This document shows, one piece after another, positions 1-9,902 of a stretch of DNA of 64,000 nt. The number at the start of each line of letters is the position of its first letter. Within the stretch, counting starts at the first letter, position 1. The translations under genes were made by a program, and so were the position numbers. This stretch comes from an uncultured Bartonella sp. (GTDB lineage: Bacteria > Pseudomonadota > Alphaproteobacteria > Rhizobiales > Rhizobiaceae), in contig CAMLBF010000001.1 in assembly GCA_946478235.1 (NCBI GenBank), forward strand, positions 1 through 64,000, in the 5' to 3' direction. The notes under the pieces were generated by a model that was not told the DNA's origin, made no database searches, and saw only the letters and a list, made by a program, of their open reading frames with translations.

Positions 1-50
1 CTTGACTGGGGGTCAAGGGGTCGTGGGTTCGAATCCCGCCGCTCCGACCA
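1..50 (+). tRNA. tRNA-Pro(GGG), 3' part only
   Basis: The window opens inside a tRNA. A 5-bp anticodon stem (1-5 with 13-17) encloses a 7-base loop at 6-12 whose central triplet is GGG, giving proline. A T arm follows (23-27 with 35-39, TTC loop), then the 3' half of the acceptor stem (40-46), discriminator A at 47 and an encoded CCA at 48-50. The acceptor 5' half and the D arm lie before the window. Confidence 0.9.
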
Positions 51-370
51 TTCTTTTTCGCATAGACGATCGCTTCCCTTCATATACATATACAATTGCG
101 CAATCACAGTGAAACATGTGAAAACAGTTCGCTATCGCAGATCTAACTTGTCAAATGGATACAAATTAAGATCTATGGAAGTTGATGGGCGATGTTATTA
201 CCGCGGAATAGCTGGAATAAACCGGCCGAACTGTATCGGTGACAACAAAAATATAAATTCATGCCGCTAAAAGAGGATAAAGCGCCATTTTTTAAACGCG
301 TCTCATATTTGTGAAATCGCTATCTGCTAACATTAATTTCAATACATAGTTCTGGAATAATATCATTGAT
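51..370. other. gene-free spacer between tRNA-Pro and gltD terminator
   Basis: No open frame with coding character and no RNA gene recognised. No clear hairpin plus T-run follows the tRNA, so its transcription end is not visible. Confidence 0.5.
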
Positions 371-410
371 AAACAAAAGGCTTTCACGAAATTCTCTTCG
401 CAAAAGCCTT
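371..410 (-). terminator. Rho-independent terminator of gltB-gltD
   Basis: An 8-bp stem (377-384 with 403-410) is extended by an inner 4-bp helix (387-390 with 397-400). On the reverse strand it is followed by a T-rich tract. It sits about 55 bases past the gltD stop. Confidence 0.65.
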
Positions 411-463
411 CATTATTGTTCTGTTATACGATATTCCAATGAGATAAAATTACCAGCTGCAAA

Positions 464-1918
464 TTAGCGTGGTAATAGAGTATTTCCCATTAGAAATTTA
501 TCAATTGCATGTGCTGCCTGACGACCTTCGCGGATAGCCCATACCACCAATGACTGCCCGCGCCTGATATCTCCTGCAGTAAAGAGTTTATCGACGCTTG
601 TCTGGTAGTCTACATCATTGGCAATGATAGAACGTCCACCGCGACGATCCGTTCTGATTTTAAGTTTATCACCAAGTTCTGAGCAGATACCTTTTTCAAA
701 TGGTCCTGCAAATCCGATAGCTATAAATGCCAAATCAGCCCTTATGAAAAATTCAGAACCGGCAATTGGCTTACGTCGTTCATCAACCTGACAACATTTT
801 ACATGCGTTAACTGACCATCTTCTGCGACGAATTCCAGTGTGGCGACTTGGAATTCACGATCTGCTCCCTCTGCCTGACTTGTGGATGTCCGCATCTTTG
901 TTGCCCAATATGGCCAAACACTCAATTTATCTTCTTTTTCTGGTGGTTGCGGACGAATATCAAGCTGTGTAACTTTTACAGCACCTTGTCTAAATGCTGT
1001 GCCGACGCAGTCCGAGGCGGTATCACCCCCACCAACAACAACAACATGTTTTCCGTCAGCCGTAACTGGAGGACATGGCCAACCAACAGATTCAATATTT
1101 TCACGACCAACACGTTTGTTTTGCTGCACTAAAAAATGCATTGCATCATAAACACCGTGAAAGTTGACACCTGGAATATCAACGGCTCTTGGCTGTTCAG
1201 AGCCACCACAATAAAGCACGGCATCATAATCACGAAGTAGGTCTTCTATCGAATTATCAACACCGACATTCATACCACAATAAAAGGTAACGCCCTCACC
1301 TTCCAACTGCTCAATACGCCGATCGATAAGATGTTTTTCCATTTTAAAATCAGGAATACCATAACGAAGTAGGCCACCTGGTTTACTTTCGCGCTCATAA
1401 ACATCGACCATATGACCAGCCCGTGCCAATTGTTGTGCAGCTGCCAAGCCTGATGGCCCAGAGCCAATAATCGCAACTCTTTTGCCTGTTTTAGTTTCAA
1501 TGGCCTGTGGCGCAAAATAACCAAGAGAAAAAGCCTTATCGGCTAGTGTCTGCTCAACCATCTTGATGGTGACAGGTACATCCTGCAAATTCAGGGTACA
1601 AGCCTCCTCACAAGGAGACGGGCATACACGTCCTGTAAATTCTGGAAAATTATTGGTCGATAATAGATTTCTTATAGCCTCTTCCCATTTTCCTTTATAA
1701 ACAAGGTCATTCCAGTCTGGTATTTGATTGTTAACAGGGCAGCCTGTTGAACCATGGCAATATGGTATGCCACAATCCATACAGCGAGCAGCTTGTTTTT
1801 GCACTTCACCTTCTGTCATCGGAATAGTGAATTCGCGAAAGTGACGAATGCGATCGGACGCCGGCTGATACTTCTGCGACTGGCGATCTATTTCAAGAAA
1901 TCCGGTTACTTTACCCAT
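464..1918 (-). CDS. gltD: glutamate synthase (NADPH) small subunit
   Basis: Beta subunit of GOGAT. It passes NADPH electrons through FAD and Fe-S clusters to the large subunit, which makes glutamate from glutamine and 2-oxoglutarate. The N-terminal third has the two Cys clusters of the family (CMDCGIPYC and CPSPCEEAC). They are followed by an FAD Rossmann motif (GSGPSGLAAAQQLARAG) and a second NADPH-binding dinucleotide fold (VVVVGGGDTASDC). The 484-residue length is normal. The gene lies 46 bases downstream of gltB on the same strand, a standard gltBD operon, with a terminator just after the stop. Confidence 0.96.
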   Translation of the reverse strand: MGKVTGFLEIDRQSQKYQPASDRIRHFREFTIPMTEGEVQKQAARCMDCGIPYCHGSTGCPVNNQIPDWNDLVYKGKWEEAIRNLLSTNNFPEFTGRVCPSPCEEACTLNLQDVPVTIKMVEQTLADKAFSLGYFAPQAIETKTGKRVAIIGSGPSGLAAAQQLARAGHMVDVYERESKPGGLLRYGIPDFKMEKHLIDRRIEQLEGEGVTFYCGMNVGVDNSIEDLLRDYDAVLYCGGSEQPRAVDIPGVNFHGVYDAMHFLVQQNKRVGRENIESVGWPCPPVTADGKHVVVVGGGDTASDCVGTAFRQGAVKVTQLDIRPQPPEKEDKLSVWPYWATKMRTSTSQAEGADREFQVATLEFVAEDGQLTHVKCCQVDERRKPIAGSEFFIRADLAFIAIGFAGPFEKGICSELGDKLKIRTDRRGGRSIIANDVDYQTSVDKLFTAGDIRRGQSLVVWAIREGRQAAHAIDKFLMGNTLLPR

Positions 1919-1964
1919 TTGTTGTTCCCGTATGTAATATTTGCGTTGTAATGATGAACAGGCT

Positions 1965-4900
1965 TTATTCCGCAGCCGTTTCCATACGCATTTGTTCCAT
2001 TTCTTCTAAAGCACGGCGGTATTCAACCGGCATAACTTTTACGAATTTTGGTCGGTAATGTTCCCAATTATCGAGAATTTCTTTCGCTCGTTTTGAACCA
2101 GTATAATGATGATGGTTGGCAATCATTTGTGCGAGCCGTTCCTCATCATGGTGCGTCATATTGGCTGAAACATCGACACGGCCTTTATGCATCAAATCGC
2201 CACCGTGGTGGTGAAGCCGCTCTAGCATATCGTCTTCTTCCGGCACTGGTTCAAGCTCAACCATGGCCATATTACACCGTTGGGCAAAATCACCAGCTTC
2301 ATCAAGTACATAGGCAACGCCACCAGACATACCGGCAGCAAAATTTCTACCAGTCTTGCCGATTACCACAATGATACCACCGGTCATATATTCGCAGCCG
2401 TGGTCACCAACACCTTCTACGACCGCAGCAACACCTGAATTACGGACAGCAAACCTTTCACCGGCAACACCACGGAAATAACATTCCCCTTCAATGCCGC
2501 CATAGAGAACCGTATTACCGACAATAATCGAATCTTCTGCGACGATATTGGTGTCTTCTGGTGGGCGAACTATTATTCTACCACCGGATAAGCCTTTGCC
2601 GACATAGTCATTGCCGTCACCGACCAGATCAAAAGTGATGCCTTTTGCTAGGAAAGCACCGAAAGATTGACCAGCCGTGCCTTTAAAGCGGATATTAATG
2701 GTGTTATCCGGAAGGCCACGGTGACGATATCTTTTGACCAGTTCGCCAGACAACATGGCACCAACCGACCGATCAACGTTGCGCACAAGCGTTTCAAATT
2801 CAACAGTCTTCTTTTCATCAAGAGCTGCCGCAGATTTTTCAATCAACTTTCTATCCAAAATGTCGTCGATTGGATGATGTTGCTGTTCGGTATGATAAAT
2901 CTGCTTCTTATCAGCATCGGGTTTATAGAATATGCGGCTGAAATCCAGACCATGAGCTTTCCAATGGTCTATCGCCGGCTGCTTATCCAATAAATCAGAC
3001 TGTCCGATAATGTCATCAAGCTTTCTAAAACCCATTTCAGATAATAATGCGCGAACTTCTTCTGCCAAATAGAAGAAAAAGTTGATGACGTGTTCTGGCA
3101 TACCAGTAAAGCGCTTACGTAAAACCGGATCCTGCGTTGCAACACCTACTGGACATGTATTGAGATGGCATTTTCTCATCATAACACATCCAACTGCAAT
3201 AAGCGGAGCTGTTGCAAAACCAAATTCATCAGCACCAAGCAATGCACCGATGACAACGTCGCGTCCCGTACGCAGTCCACCATCAACCTGTAAAGCAACC
3301 CGTGAGCGCAACCCATTAAGAACAAGTGTCTGTTGTGTTTCCGCCAATCCCATTTCCCATGGGGAACCAGCATGTTTTACCGCTGTTAAAGGTGCTGCAC
3401 CCGTGCCCCCATCATATCCAGAAATTGTAATATGATCTGCACGTGCCTTGGCAACACCAGCTGCAACCGTACCAACACCAACTTCAGAAACAAGTTTAAC
3501 GGAAATATCGGCATGTTCATTAACGTTTTTAAGGTCGTAAATAAGTTGAGCCAAATCCTCAATCGAGTAAATGTCATGATGGGGCGGCGGTGAAATCAAG
3601 CCAACGCCCTGCGTTGAGTGACGTGTTTTCGCAATAGTCGCATCAACTTTATGCCCCGGTAGTTGTCCACCTTCACCAGGCTTTGCACCTTGCGCAACCT
3701 TGATTTGGATAACATCCGAATTAACAAGATATTCTGCCGTCACACCAAAGCGGCCAGAAGCAACCTGTTTAATAGCGGAACGTTCTGGATTTGGTGTCCC
3801 ATCAGGTAATGGATAGAACCGTTCAGAAACTTCGCCGCCCTCACCGGTATTTGATTTACCGCCAATTTTGTTCATGGCGCGCGCTAAAGTTGTATGCGCC
3901 TCGCGAGAAATAGACCCGAAAGACATCGCGCCAGTCGAAAACCGCTTAACAATTTCGCTTGCGGGCTCAACTTCTTCGAGCGGCACAGCTTTTGCGCCAC
4001 GTTCTTCGGCAGTTTTAATCTTGAACAAACCGCGAATTGTCTTAGCACGTGCTGTTTCACCATCTACTCGCCTAGAATATGCGGTAAATAATTCCGGATT
4101 GGATGTCCTAACCGAGTGTTGAAGATCAGCAATGGCATCGGGTGTCCAAACATGTGTTTCACCGCGAATACGATAGGCATATTCACCACCAACATCCAAC
4201 GCATTTTCCAATACTGGATCTTTACTAAATGCAGAAGTATGGCGCTTTACAGTTTCGCCAGCAATTTGCTTGAGGTCCACCCCTTCAATCGTTGTTGCCG
4301 TACCGGTAAAATATTTGTCGATAAAGGATTGTTTTAACCCCACAGCGTCAAAAATCTGCGCACCGCAGTATGACTGATAGGTTGAAATGCCCATCTTGGA
4401 CATAACCTTCAGCATGCCTTTTCCAATAGATTTGATATAGCGATAAACAACTTCGTGTTCTTCAACTTCCTTTGGAAACTCTCCACGTTTGTGCATATCA
4501 ATCAACGTATCGAACGCAAGGTATGGATTGATTGCTTCCGCGCCAAAACCAGCAAGACAACAAAAATGATGAATTTCACGGGGTTCACCTGTCTCGATCA
4601 CCAAGCCTACAGAGGTACGTAAACCTTTGCGGATTAGGTGATGATGGACAGCTGCCGTCGCAAGAAGTGCGGGAATTGGAATACGATCAGGCCCTATTTG
4701 ACGGTCTGACAGAATAATAATGTTATAACCACCGTGCACTGCTGCTTCGGCACGTTCACATAAACGTTCAATTGCACCTTCTAAACCAGCGGCGCCTTCC
4801 TGAACCGAATAGGTGATGTCAATTGTTTTTGTATCAAAATGATCTTCCGTTTGACCAATTGCCCGTATCTTTTCCAAATCACCATTGGTTAAGATTGGTT

Positions 4901-6692
4901 GGCGAACTTCCAACCGCTTGCGACGTGATGTCCCCACAAGATCAAAAATATTTGGACGAGGACCAATGAACGAAACAAGGCTCATCACCAATTCTTCACG
5001 GATTGGATCGATGGGCGGATTGGTTACCTGAGCAAAATTTTGCTTGAAATAGGTATATAAGAGTTTCGATTTATCCGACATTGCAGATATTGGCGTATCT
5101 GCCCCCATAGAACCAATCGGTTCTTGTCCCGTTGTCGCCATAGGAGACAAAAGCAACTTTTTATCTTCTTGCGTGTAGCCGAATGCTTGCTGGCGATCCA
5201 ACAAGGACACATCCTTACGCAAAGAACGTGGTTCCACAGGTGCCAAATCTTCCAAAATAAGCTGTGTATTTTCTAACCATTTGCGGTATGGGTGTTTTGC
5301 TGCAATTTCCGATTTAATTTCTTCATCAGAAACAATGCAGCCCTTTTCCATGTCGATAAGAAGCATCTTACCAGGTTGAAGACGCCATTTTTTGACAATG
5401 TGTTTTTCTTCAACCGGCAGCACGCCAGATTCTGATGCCATAATGACATAATCATCATCGGTCACAATGTAACGTGCTGGTCTTAAACCATTACGATCAA
5501 GGGTCGCGCCAATTTTACGACCATCTGTAAATGCAACGGCAGCTGGGCCATCCCATGGCTCCATCAATGATGCATGATATTCATAAAATGAGCGTCTTTG
5601 ATCGTCCATGAACGGATTGCCAGCCCAAGCTTCCGGTATCAACATCATCATGGCATGTGGTAGTGAATATCCACCTTGACATAGAAATTCTAAGGCATTG
5701 TCAAAACAGGCCGTATCAGATTGGCCTTCATAAGATATTGGCCATAGTTTTGAAATATCATTGCCAAAAAGCTCAGAGTCTACCGAGGCTTGCCGCGCTG
5801 CCATCCAGTTAACATTACCACGCAGCGTATTAATTTCACCATTATGCGCAATCATACGATAAGGGTGAGCCAGTTTCCATGACGGAAATGTATTGGTTGA
5901 AAAGCGCTGGTGAACGAGTGCTACTGCACTTTCAAACCTTTCATCACGTAAATCATTATAATAGGCGCCAACCTGAAATGCGAGAAACATTCCCTTATAG
6001 ATTACAGTTCGTGATGACATGGATACAATATAAAAACCATTGTCACGACCGCCCGTTTCATGAAAAATTCTATTGGAAATAACTTTGCGAAGCACAAAAA
6101 GCCGACGCTCAAAATCATCGTCAGATTTAATGGATGGGTCACGTCCGATAAAGACTTGCCGATGCACAGGTTCTGTAGCAGCAATTGCTGGTGCTTTTGA
6201 TAATGAAGAATTATCCACCGGTACATCACGAAAAGCTATAAAATGTTGTCCTTCAGAGGCGATAACCTCTTTGACAATCTGCTCAATATGGGCACGCAAT
6301 GATTCATCACGTGGCATAAAAATGTGTCCAACCGCATATTGCCCTAGCTTTGGCAGTTGGACACCTTCCTCTTCCATGACGGCGCGATAAAAACGATCTG
6401 GAATTTGGACAAGAATACCAGCACCATCACCGACCAGAGGATCAGCACCCACTGCGCCCCTGTGTGTGAGGTTTTCCAACATAAATAACCCATCTTGAAC
6501 AATCTTATGGGATTTGTAGTTTTTCATATGCGCGATGAAACCAACACCACAGGCATCATGTTCATTTTTGGGTGAATACAGTCCTTGCGCACGCGGCAAG
6601 CCCATTGCATGAAACTCGCTATTTTTGACATATGACAACGATGCAGACCCATTTTGAGAAATATTATTACCCAAATCAATGCTATTTGTCAT
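1965..6692 (-). CDS. gltB: glutamate synthase (NADPH) large subunit
   Basis: Alpha subunit of GOGAT, 1575 residues, full length. A leader of about 47 residues precedes the catalytic Cys48 (DACGVGF), which becomes the N-terminal nucleophile of the class II glutaminase domain after processing. The central and FMN-binding synthase domains follow ([16 protein letters not shown] region). The 3Fe-4S cysteines (CHLNTCPVG) and the Gly-rich GXGXG beta-helix domain at the C terminus ([17 protein letters not shown]) complete the chain. The ribosome site before the chosen ATG is weak. Met30 is an alternative start that would shorten the propeptide to 18 residues. First gene of the gltBD operon. Confidence 0.97.
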   Translation of the reverse strand: MTNSIDLGNNISQNGSASLSYVKNSEFHAMGLPRAQGLYSPKNEHDACGVGFIAHMKNYKSHKIVQDGLFMLENLTHRGAVGADPLVGDGAGILVQIPDRFYRAVMEEEGVQLPKLGQYAVGHIFMPRDESLRAHIEQIVKEVIASEGQHFIAFRDVPVDNSSLSKAPAIAATEPVHRQVFIGRDPSIKSDDDFERRLFVLRKVISNRIFHETGGRDNGFYIVSMSSRTVIYKGMFLAFQVGAYYNDLRDERFESAVALVHQRFSTNTFPSWKLAHPYRMIAHNGEINTLRGNVNWMAARQASVDSELFGNDISKLWPISYEGQSDTACFDNALEFLCQGGYSLPHAMMMLIPEAWAGNPFMDDQRRSFYEYHASLMEPWDGPAAVAFTDGRKIGATLDRNGLRPARYIVTDDDYVIMASESGVLPVEEKHIVKKWRLQPGKMLLIDMEKGCIVSDEEIKSEIAAKHPYRKWLENTQLILEDLAPVEPRSLRKDVSLLDRQQAFGYTQEDKKLLLSPMATTGQEPIGSMGADTPISAMSDKSKLLYTYFKQNFAQVTNPPIDPIREELVMSLVSFIGPRPNIFDLVGTSRRKRLEVRQPILTNGDLEKIRAIGQTEDHFDTKTIDITYSVQEGAAGLEGAIERLCERAEAAVHGGYNIIILSDRQIGPDRIPIPALLATAAVHHHLIRKGLRTSVGLVIETGEPREIHHFCCLAGFGAEAINPYLAFDTLIDMHKRGEFPKEVEEHEVVYRYIKSIGKGMLKVMSKMGISTYQSYCGAQIFDAVGLKQSFIDKYFTGTATTIEGVDLKQIAGETVKRHTSAFSKDPVLENALDVGGEYAYRIRGETHVWTPDAIADLQHSVRTSNPELFTAYSRRVDGETARAKTIRGLFKIKTAEERGAKAVPLEEVEPASEIVKRFSTGAMSFGSISREAHTTLARAMNKIGGKSNTGEGGEVSERFYPLPDGTPNPERSAIKQVASGRFGVTAEYLVNSDVIQIKVAQGAKPGEGGQLPGHKVDATIAKTRHSTQGVGLISPPPHHDIYSIEDLAQLIYDLKNVNEHADISVKLVSEVGVGTVAAGVAKARADHITISGYDGGTGAAPLTAVKHAGSPWEMGLAETQQTLVLNGLRSRVALQVDGGLRTGRDVVIGALLGADEFGFATAPLIAVGCVMMRKCHLNTCPVGVATQDPVLRKRFTGMPEHVINFFFYLAEEVRALLSEMGFRKLDDIIGQSDLLDKQPAIDHWKAHGLDFSRIFYKPDADKKQIYHTEQQHHPIDDILDRKLIEKSAAALDEKKTVEFETLVRNVDRSVGAMLSGELVKRYRHRGLPDNTINIRFKGTAGQSFGAFLAKGITFDLVGDGNDYVGKGLSGGRIIVRPPEDTNIVAEDSIIVGNTVLYGGIEGECYFRGVAGERFAVRNSGVAAVVEGVGDHGCEYMTGGIIVVIGKTGRNFAAGMSGGVAYVLDEAGDFAQRCNMAMVELEPVPEEDDMLERLHHHGGDLMHKGRVDVSANMTHHDEERLAQMIANHHHYTGSKRAKEILDNWEHYRPKFVKVMPVEYRRALEEMEQMRMETAAE

Positions 6693-7060
6693 TTCGGAAA
6701 GCCCTTTTCCCTCAAATTCCAGTTCTTATCAGACGGATCGATGCCCACATAACAGACTAAAGTTATTTATAAACGACCGTTTTTTACTTGATGAAAAATC
6801 TATGCCAGAACGGTTCTAAACTATCAATAGAATATTATTAAAAACGAAATAAAATTATAAAAAATGATAAAAATATTTAATAAAAATATCTGAAAAGAAA
6901 AATATTATAATAATATTATTTTGCAAGGATATTTGTTCCTTATTTTCAGAGTACCACGAGGGCACGGAATGCTAAAAATGCGGGAAAAACGCAAGAAACT
7001 AATATACTAAACTTGAAAATATTCTATCTATTTATCTGACTTACAAAGTAATAGTTGTAA
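6693..7060. other. AT-rich spacer upstream of gltB
   Basis: About 370 bases between gltB and the hsp20 terminator, very AT-rich at 6790-6950, with short AT palindromes around 6902-6919. It must hold the gltBD promoter, but I cannot assign -35/-10 boxes with confidence. No gene seen. Confidence 0.45.
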
Positions 7061-7088
7061 TAAAAAAGCGCGGAAAGAACTCCGCGCT
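7061..7088 (-). terminator. Rho-independent terminator of hsp20
   Basis: GC-rich 8-bp stem (7067-7074 with 7081-7088) with a 6-base loop, followed on the reverse strand by a run of five or more T. It lies about 30 bases past the hsp20 stop. Confidence 0.9.
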
Positions 7089-7116
7089 CATTTAATTCAT
7101 ATTTAGAACGTATAGA

Positions 7117-7605
7117 TTATTCTGCAGCTTCAACTTCTATATTATGTTTCAAGACATTTTTATTTGTGTTTGAAGCTTTAACCGTCTGAACGGTAATTTT
7201 ACGAGGTTTCATTTCCTCAGGAATTTCACGCTTTAGTTCGATGTGCAGCAACCCATTTTGTAAATGCGCACCAACCACTTCAACATGATCAGCCAACTGA
7301 AATCTCCGTTCAAAGGACCGAGATGCTATTCCTCTATACAGAAATTCACTATCGTCACTATCATTTTCTCTGGATTTTTCACCTTTGACAGTCAATTGAT
7401 TACGTTGAGCTACGATATCAATCTCATCTTCGGAAAAGCCGGCAACGGCCATGGAAATTCTGTATGAGTTTTCACTTAACCGCTCAATGTTATAAGGTGG
7501 ATATGATTGAACACCTTCTGGTTGTGTCATCGTATCAAACATATTAAACAACCGGTCAAAACCAACTGTTGAACGATAAAGTGGTGAAAAGTCTACTTGA
7601 CGCAT
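7117..7605 (-). CDS. small heat-shock protein, Hsp20/alpha-crystallin family
   Basis: ATP-independent holdase chaperone of 162 residues. The N-terminal arm (MRQVDFSPLYRSTVGFDRLF) is the usual IbpA/HspA-type start. The alpha-crystallin domain spans roughly residues 36-130, with the beta-strand pattern YRISMAVAGFSEDEIDI and LTVKGEK and the conserved ending GLLHIELKREIPE. A strong Shine-Dalgarno sequence (AGGAGGG) lies 8 bases before the ATG. The gene stands alone between its own sigma-32-like promoter (7709-7737) and terminator (7061-7088). The leader can fold so that the ribosome site is paired, as in the ROSE-controlled hsp genes of rhizobia. Confidence 0.93.
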   Translation of the reverse strand: MRQVDFSPLYRSTVGFDRLFNMFDTMTQPEGVQSYPPYNIERLSENSYRISMAVAGFSEDEIDIVAQRNQLTVKGEKSRENDSDDSEFLYRGIASRSFERRFQLADHVEVVGAHLQNGLLHIELKREIPEEMKPRKITVQTVKASNTNKNVLKHNIEVEAAE

Positions 7606-7702
7606 AATATTTGCCCTCCTTTAGAGCGACGTAAGATTTGGCCATGTCATGATCTCCAATTTGGCAGATCTATTGACCAACGACCCCGTATTGGCGGCCG
7701 CA
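7606..7702 (-). promoter_or_regulatory. candidate ROSE-like RNA thermometer in hsp20 leader
   Basis: The roughly 97-base leader between the predicted start site and the hsp20 ATG can form several hairpins. One pairs GATCT with AGATC around 7655-7675. The last folds GCTCT onto AGGGC and buries part of the Shine-Dalgarno sequence. The UCGCUC-(loop)-AGGAGG arrangement resembles the 3' hairpin of ROSE elements, which control small heat-shock genes in rhizobia. Pairing was assessed by eye only. Confidence 0.4.
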
Positions 7703-7708
7703 TGAATT

Positions 7709-7737
7709 ATGTGGTAGCGGTTCATTAACCTTTCAAG
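7709..7737 (-). promoter_or_regulatory. sigma-32 (RpoH)-type promoter of hsp20
   Basis: On the reverse strand CTTGAA (7732-7737) is separated by 17 bases from CCACAT (7709-7714). This fits the alphaproteobacterial RpoH pattern CTTGAA-N17-CCNNAT well. It lies about 105 bases upstream of the hsp20 ATG. Confidence 0.6.
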
Positions 7738-8063
7738 ATCTCGCTATCACAATTCTTTAATTTAAGCCTACAGGCCTGTTTCCAGCCGAACGCCACCAAT
7801 GCTTAGAAACGCCACGCCGTTGCTCTTCTTATTACAGACAGCGGTATTTTATCTTAGACGTTATCTGGCAATCATATCGCAGCTATGCTTAATGTCGGGT
7901 GACGTTAAAATCTCATATATGTTAACCGTGGATTGAATTTAGCTAATTGCGGTTACAAGCAAGGATTTCAGAAATAACTTTTTAAGCCTTCGTGTTATAT
8001 CAACATTGATGCTTATAACAGTTGCCCGCTTACCACTTCGCTTGTTCAGTCCTTAAGACAATT
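7738..8063. other. gene-free spacer between hsp20 promoter and hydrolase
   Basis: About 325 bases with no recognised gene or RNA. A TTG at 8022 is in frame with the downstream hydrolase but lacks a ribosome site. Confidence 0.4.
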
Positions 8064-8948
8064 ATGCATATAAATTACCAATACATAGACACAGATAAAG
8101 ATAGAAAAATATGTTTTTCCGTTGTGAAAAATATGTCGCAAAAACGTTTGGGAACTGTGATTGTTTTGCAAGGAGCAGGTGATAGTCTTGAGCATTATGC
8201 GGATATTTTCGCTGGTTTATCAAACCGCGGATTTTATGTTGCAAGCTTTGATTGGTTTGGACAAGCCCAATCCGGCACCGGCAAAAGTTTTAGGAATAAA
8301 GCGGATAAATACGATCTGAAAACACACACCAATGACTTTGATAGATTCCTACATGACGTTGTTTATCCCGACTGCCCTCCTCCTTACTATTTGCTTTGTT
8401 ATGATATGGGGTGTGTTATTGGTTTAAGCGCTATGGATTTTATCAATAACCAGATTGATAGAATACTCTGTGTTTCCCCGTTATTGTCACCTTTGGGCGT
8501 CTCAATGGATAGTTTATGGCACAAGATAAATTATCGGCTTTGCTCATTAGGGCTTAAAAGAATAGAATTTTCACAAGGCGCTAATAATGTAACGCCAAAG
8601 CTTGATCAGAGTGGCAAATCTATTGAAATACAATCCATTAAGAAGAGTTTTTTCAATAGAAGGTGGCTGTCACAATATTGCAAGGCCATTAAGACACTTG
8701 AACAACGATTACAAAACAATGATCTTAGGGTACCAACGCTTATTCTATTGGCCAATCATGACAAATTGTCTTCAGAAAACACAGCACAACAAATGTGCAA
8801 TAACGTCCGATTGGTCGATTATATAAAAATCTCTGGCGTAGAACACGATATATTGCACAGTTCAGACAAGCATCTTAACCAATTTTGGGCAGTGTTAGAT
8901 GCATTTATACCGGGCACGCGAATTAATAAGAAATCTATCAATTATTAA
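8064..8948 (+). CDS. alpha/beta hydrolase, PldB-like, nucleophile Ser replaced
   Basis: The chain (294 residues from ATG 8064) follows the rhizobial lysophospholipase L2/monoacylglycerol-lipase-like family. Matching landmarks are GTVIVLQGAGDSLEHY, VASFDWFGQAQSG, VYPDCPPPYYLL and SPLLSPLG. Where relatives have the nucleophile elbow AHSxGG, this protein reads CYDMGC, so the catalytic Ser is Asp (D114) and the oxyanion-side Gly is Cys. The other two triad positions look intact: Asp in LLANHDKLSS and His in GVEHDIL. It may be a pseudoenzyme or have changed chemistry. An upstream in-frame TTG at 8022 gives 308 residues. Neither start has a strong ribosome site. The 3' end overlaps the convergent phosphatase gene by 11 bases. 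Confidence 0.75.
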   Translation: MHINYQYIDTDKDRKICFSVVKNMSQKRLGTVIVLQGAGDSLEHYADIFAGLSNRGFYVASFDWFGQAQSGTGKSFRNKADKYDLKTHTNDFDRFLHDVVYPDCPPPYYLLCYDMGCVIGLSAMDFINNQIDRILCVSPLLSPLGVSMDSLWHKINYRLCSLGLKRIEFSQGANNVTPKLDQSGKSIEIQSIKKSFFNRRWLSQYCKAIKTLEQRLQNNDLRVPTLILLANHDKLSSENTAQQMCNNVRLVDYIKISGVEHDILHSSDKHLNQFWAVLDAFIPGTRINKKSINY

Positions 8949-9720
8949 GCATTTTCAACACTGCTGAATGGAGATCAGGTGTTGCCGCTGCGACAATATC
9001 TCCTGCATCTTCTGCTTTGCCGCCTTGCCAGTTGGTTATTACGCCGCCCGCTTGTTCGATAATCGGGATAAGCGCCATAATATCATAAGGTTTAAGGTCT
9101 GTTTCTACCACAAGATCAATACAACCGGCGGCCAGCATTGCGAATGCATAACAGTCAGCACTATAGCGTGTTAAACGCGCCTTGTTTTTGATTGCAATGA
9201 AACGGTCTAATTTTTCACCTTCAAAAAGTTCTGGCGCGGTAGAAAACAGTGTCGCTTCAGCCAATGTTTTACAAGTACTGGTTTTTAGCTTCCGGTTTGC
9301 TCCATCAAAATCATGATAAAGATATGAACCTTCACCACAGCAATAAAAAATTTCGCCCGTGAATGGTTGAGCCATTATTCCGGCAACAGCTTTTTCCTTG
9401 TGTTTTAAACCAACAAGACTACCCCAAATAGGCATACCGGAAATAAAAGAGCGTGTTCCATCTATCGGGTCAATCACCCATGTGTAATCATTGGAACCTG
9501 AATGTGTTGGAAATTCTTCTCCAAGAATACCATCTTGCGGACGGTCACTTCGAATAATTTCTCGCAACCTAATTTCCGTCTCACGATCTGCATTTGTTAC
9601 AGGATCAAAACCAGATTTTTCTTTATTGTCGATGGAAAGAGCATGACGAAAATGCGGTAGGGTTGTCGCTTTTGCTGCGTCAGCCAGTTTTTTAAAAAAA
9701 CTAAAATCTGGTAATGTCAT
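8938..9720 (-). CDS. hisN: inositol monophosphatase family phosphatase, probable HisN
   Basis: Mg-dependent phosphatase of the IMPase/FBPase fold, 260 residues. Metal-binding motifs are visible: GEEFPT (first Glu), the central WVIDPIDGTRSF (DPxDGT) and the C-terminal LKPYDIMALIPIIEQAGG (WDxAA-like, with YDIMA). The close match of this spacing to alphaproteobacterial histidinol-phosphatase HisN suggests histidine biosynthesis. Inositol phosphatase activity cannot be excluded from sequence. Two tandem ATGs (9723 and 9720) occur. The second is better spaced from AGGGTGG. Confidence 0.8.
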   Translation of the reverse strand: MTLPDFSFFKKLADAAKATTLPHFRHALSIDNKEKSGFDPVTNADRETEIRLREIIRSDRPQDGILGEEFPTHSGSNDYTWVIDPIDGTRSFISGMPIWGSLVGLKHKEKAVAGIMAQPFTGEIFYCCGEGSYLYHDFDGANRKLKTSTCKTLAEATLFSTAPELFEGEKLDRFIAIKNKARLTRYSADCYAFAMLAAGCIDLVVETDLKPYDIMALIPIIEQAGGVITNWQGGKAEDAGDIVAAATPDLHSAVLKMLNN

Positions 9721-9902
9721 CATGATCCACCCTGAAGAACTTTAATGATGATATACTATAGTCTGTTTTGCTGAATAACAGAGCTATTTCATACTTATTA
9801 AACACAATAATATCTGACGATCATTAAAGATAGAACATGATCGAATAAATGGCCATTCAATACCGATATTCAATTTTCGATATAATGACGAATTTCCGTC
9901 AT

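Noticed and set aside
3082-3435. Long forward-strand frames opposite gltB
   Set aside because: They mirror the codon pattern of the real gene on the other strand and have no ribosome sites or homology features.
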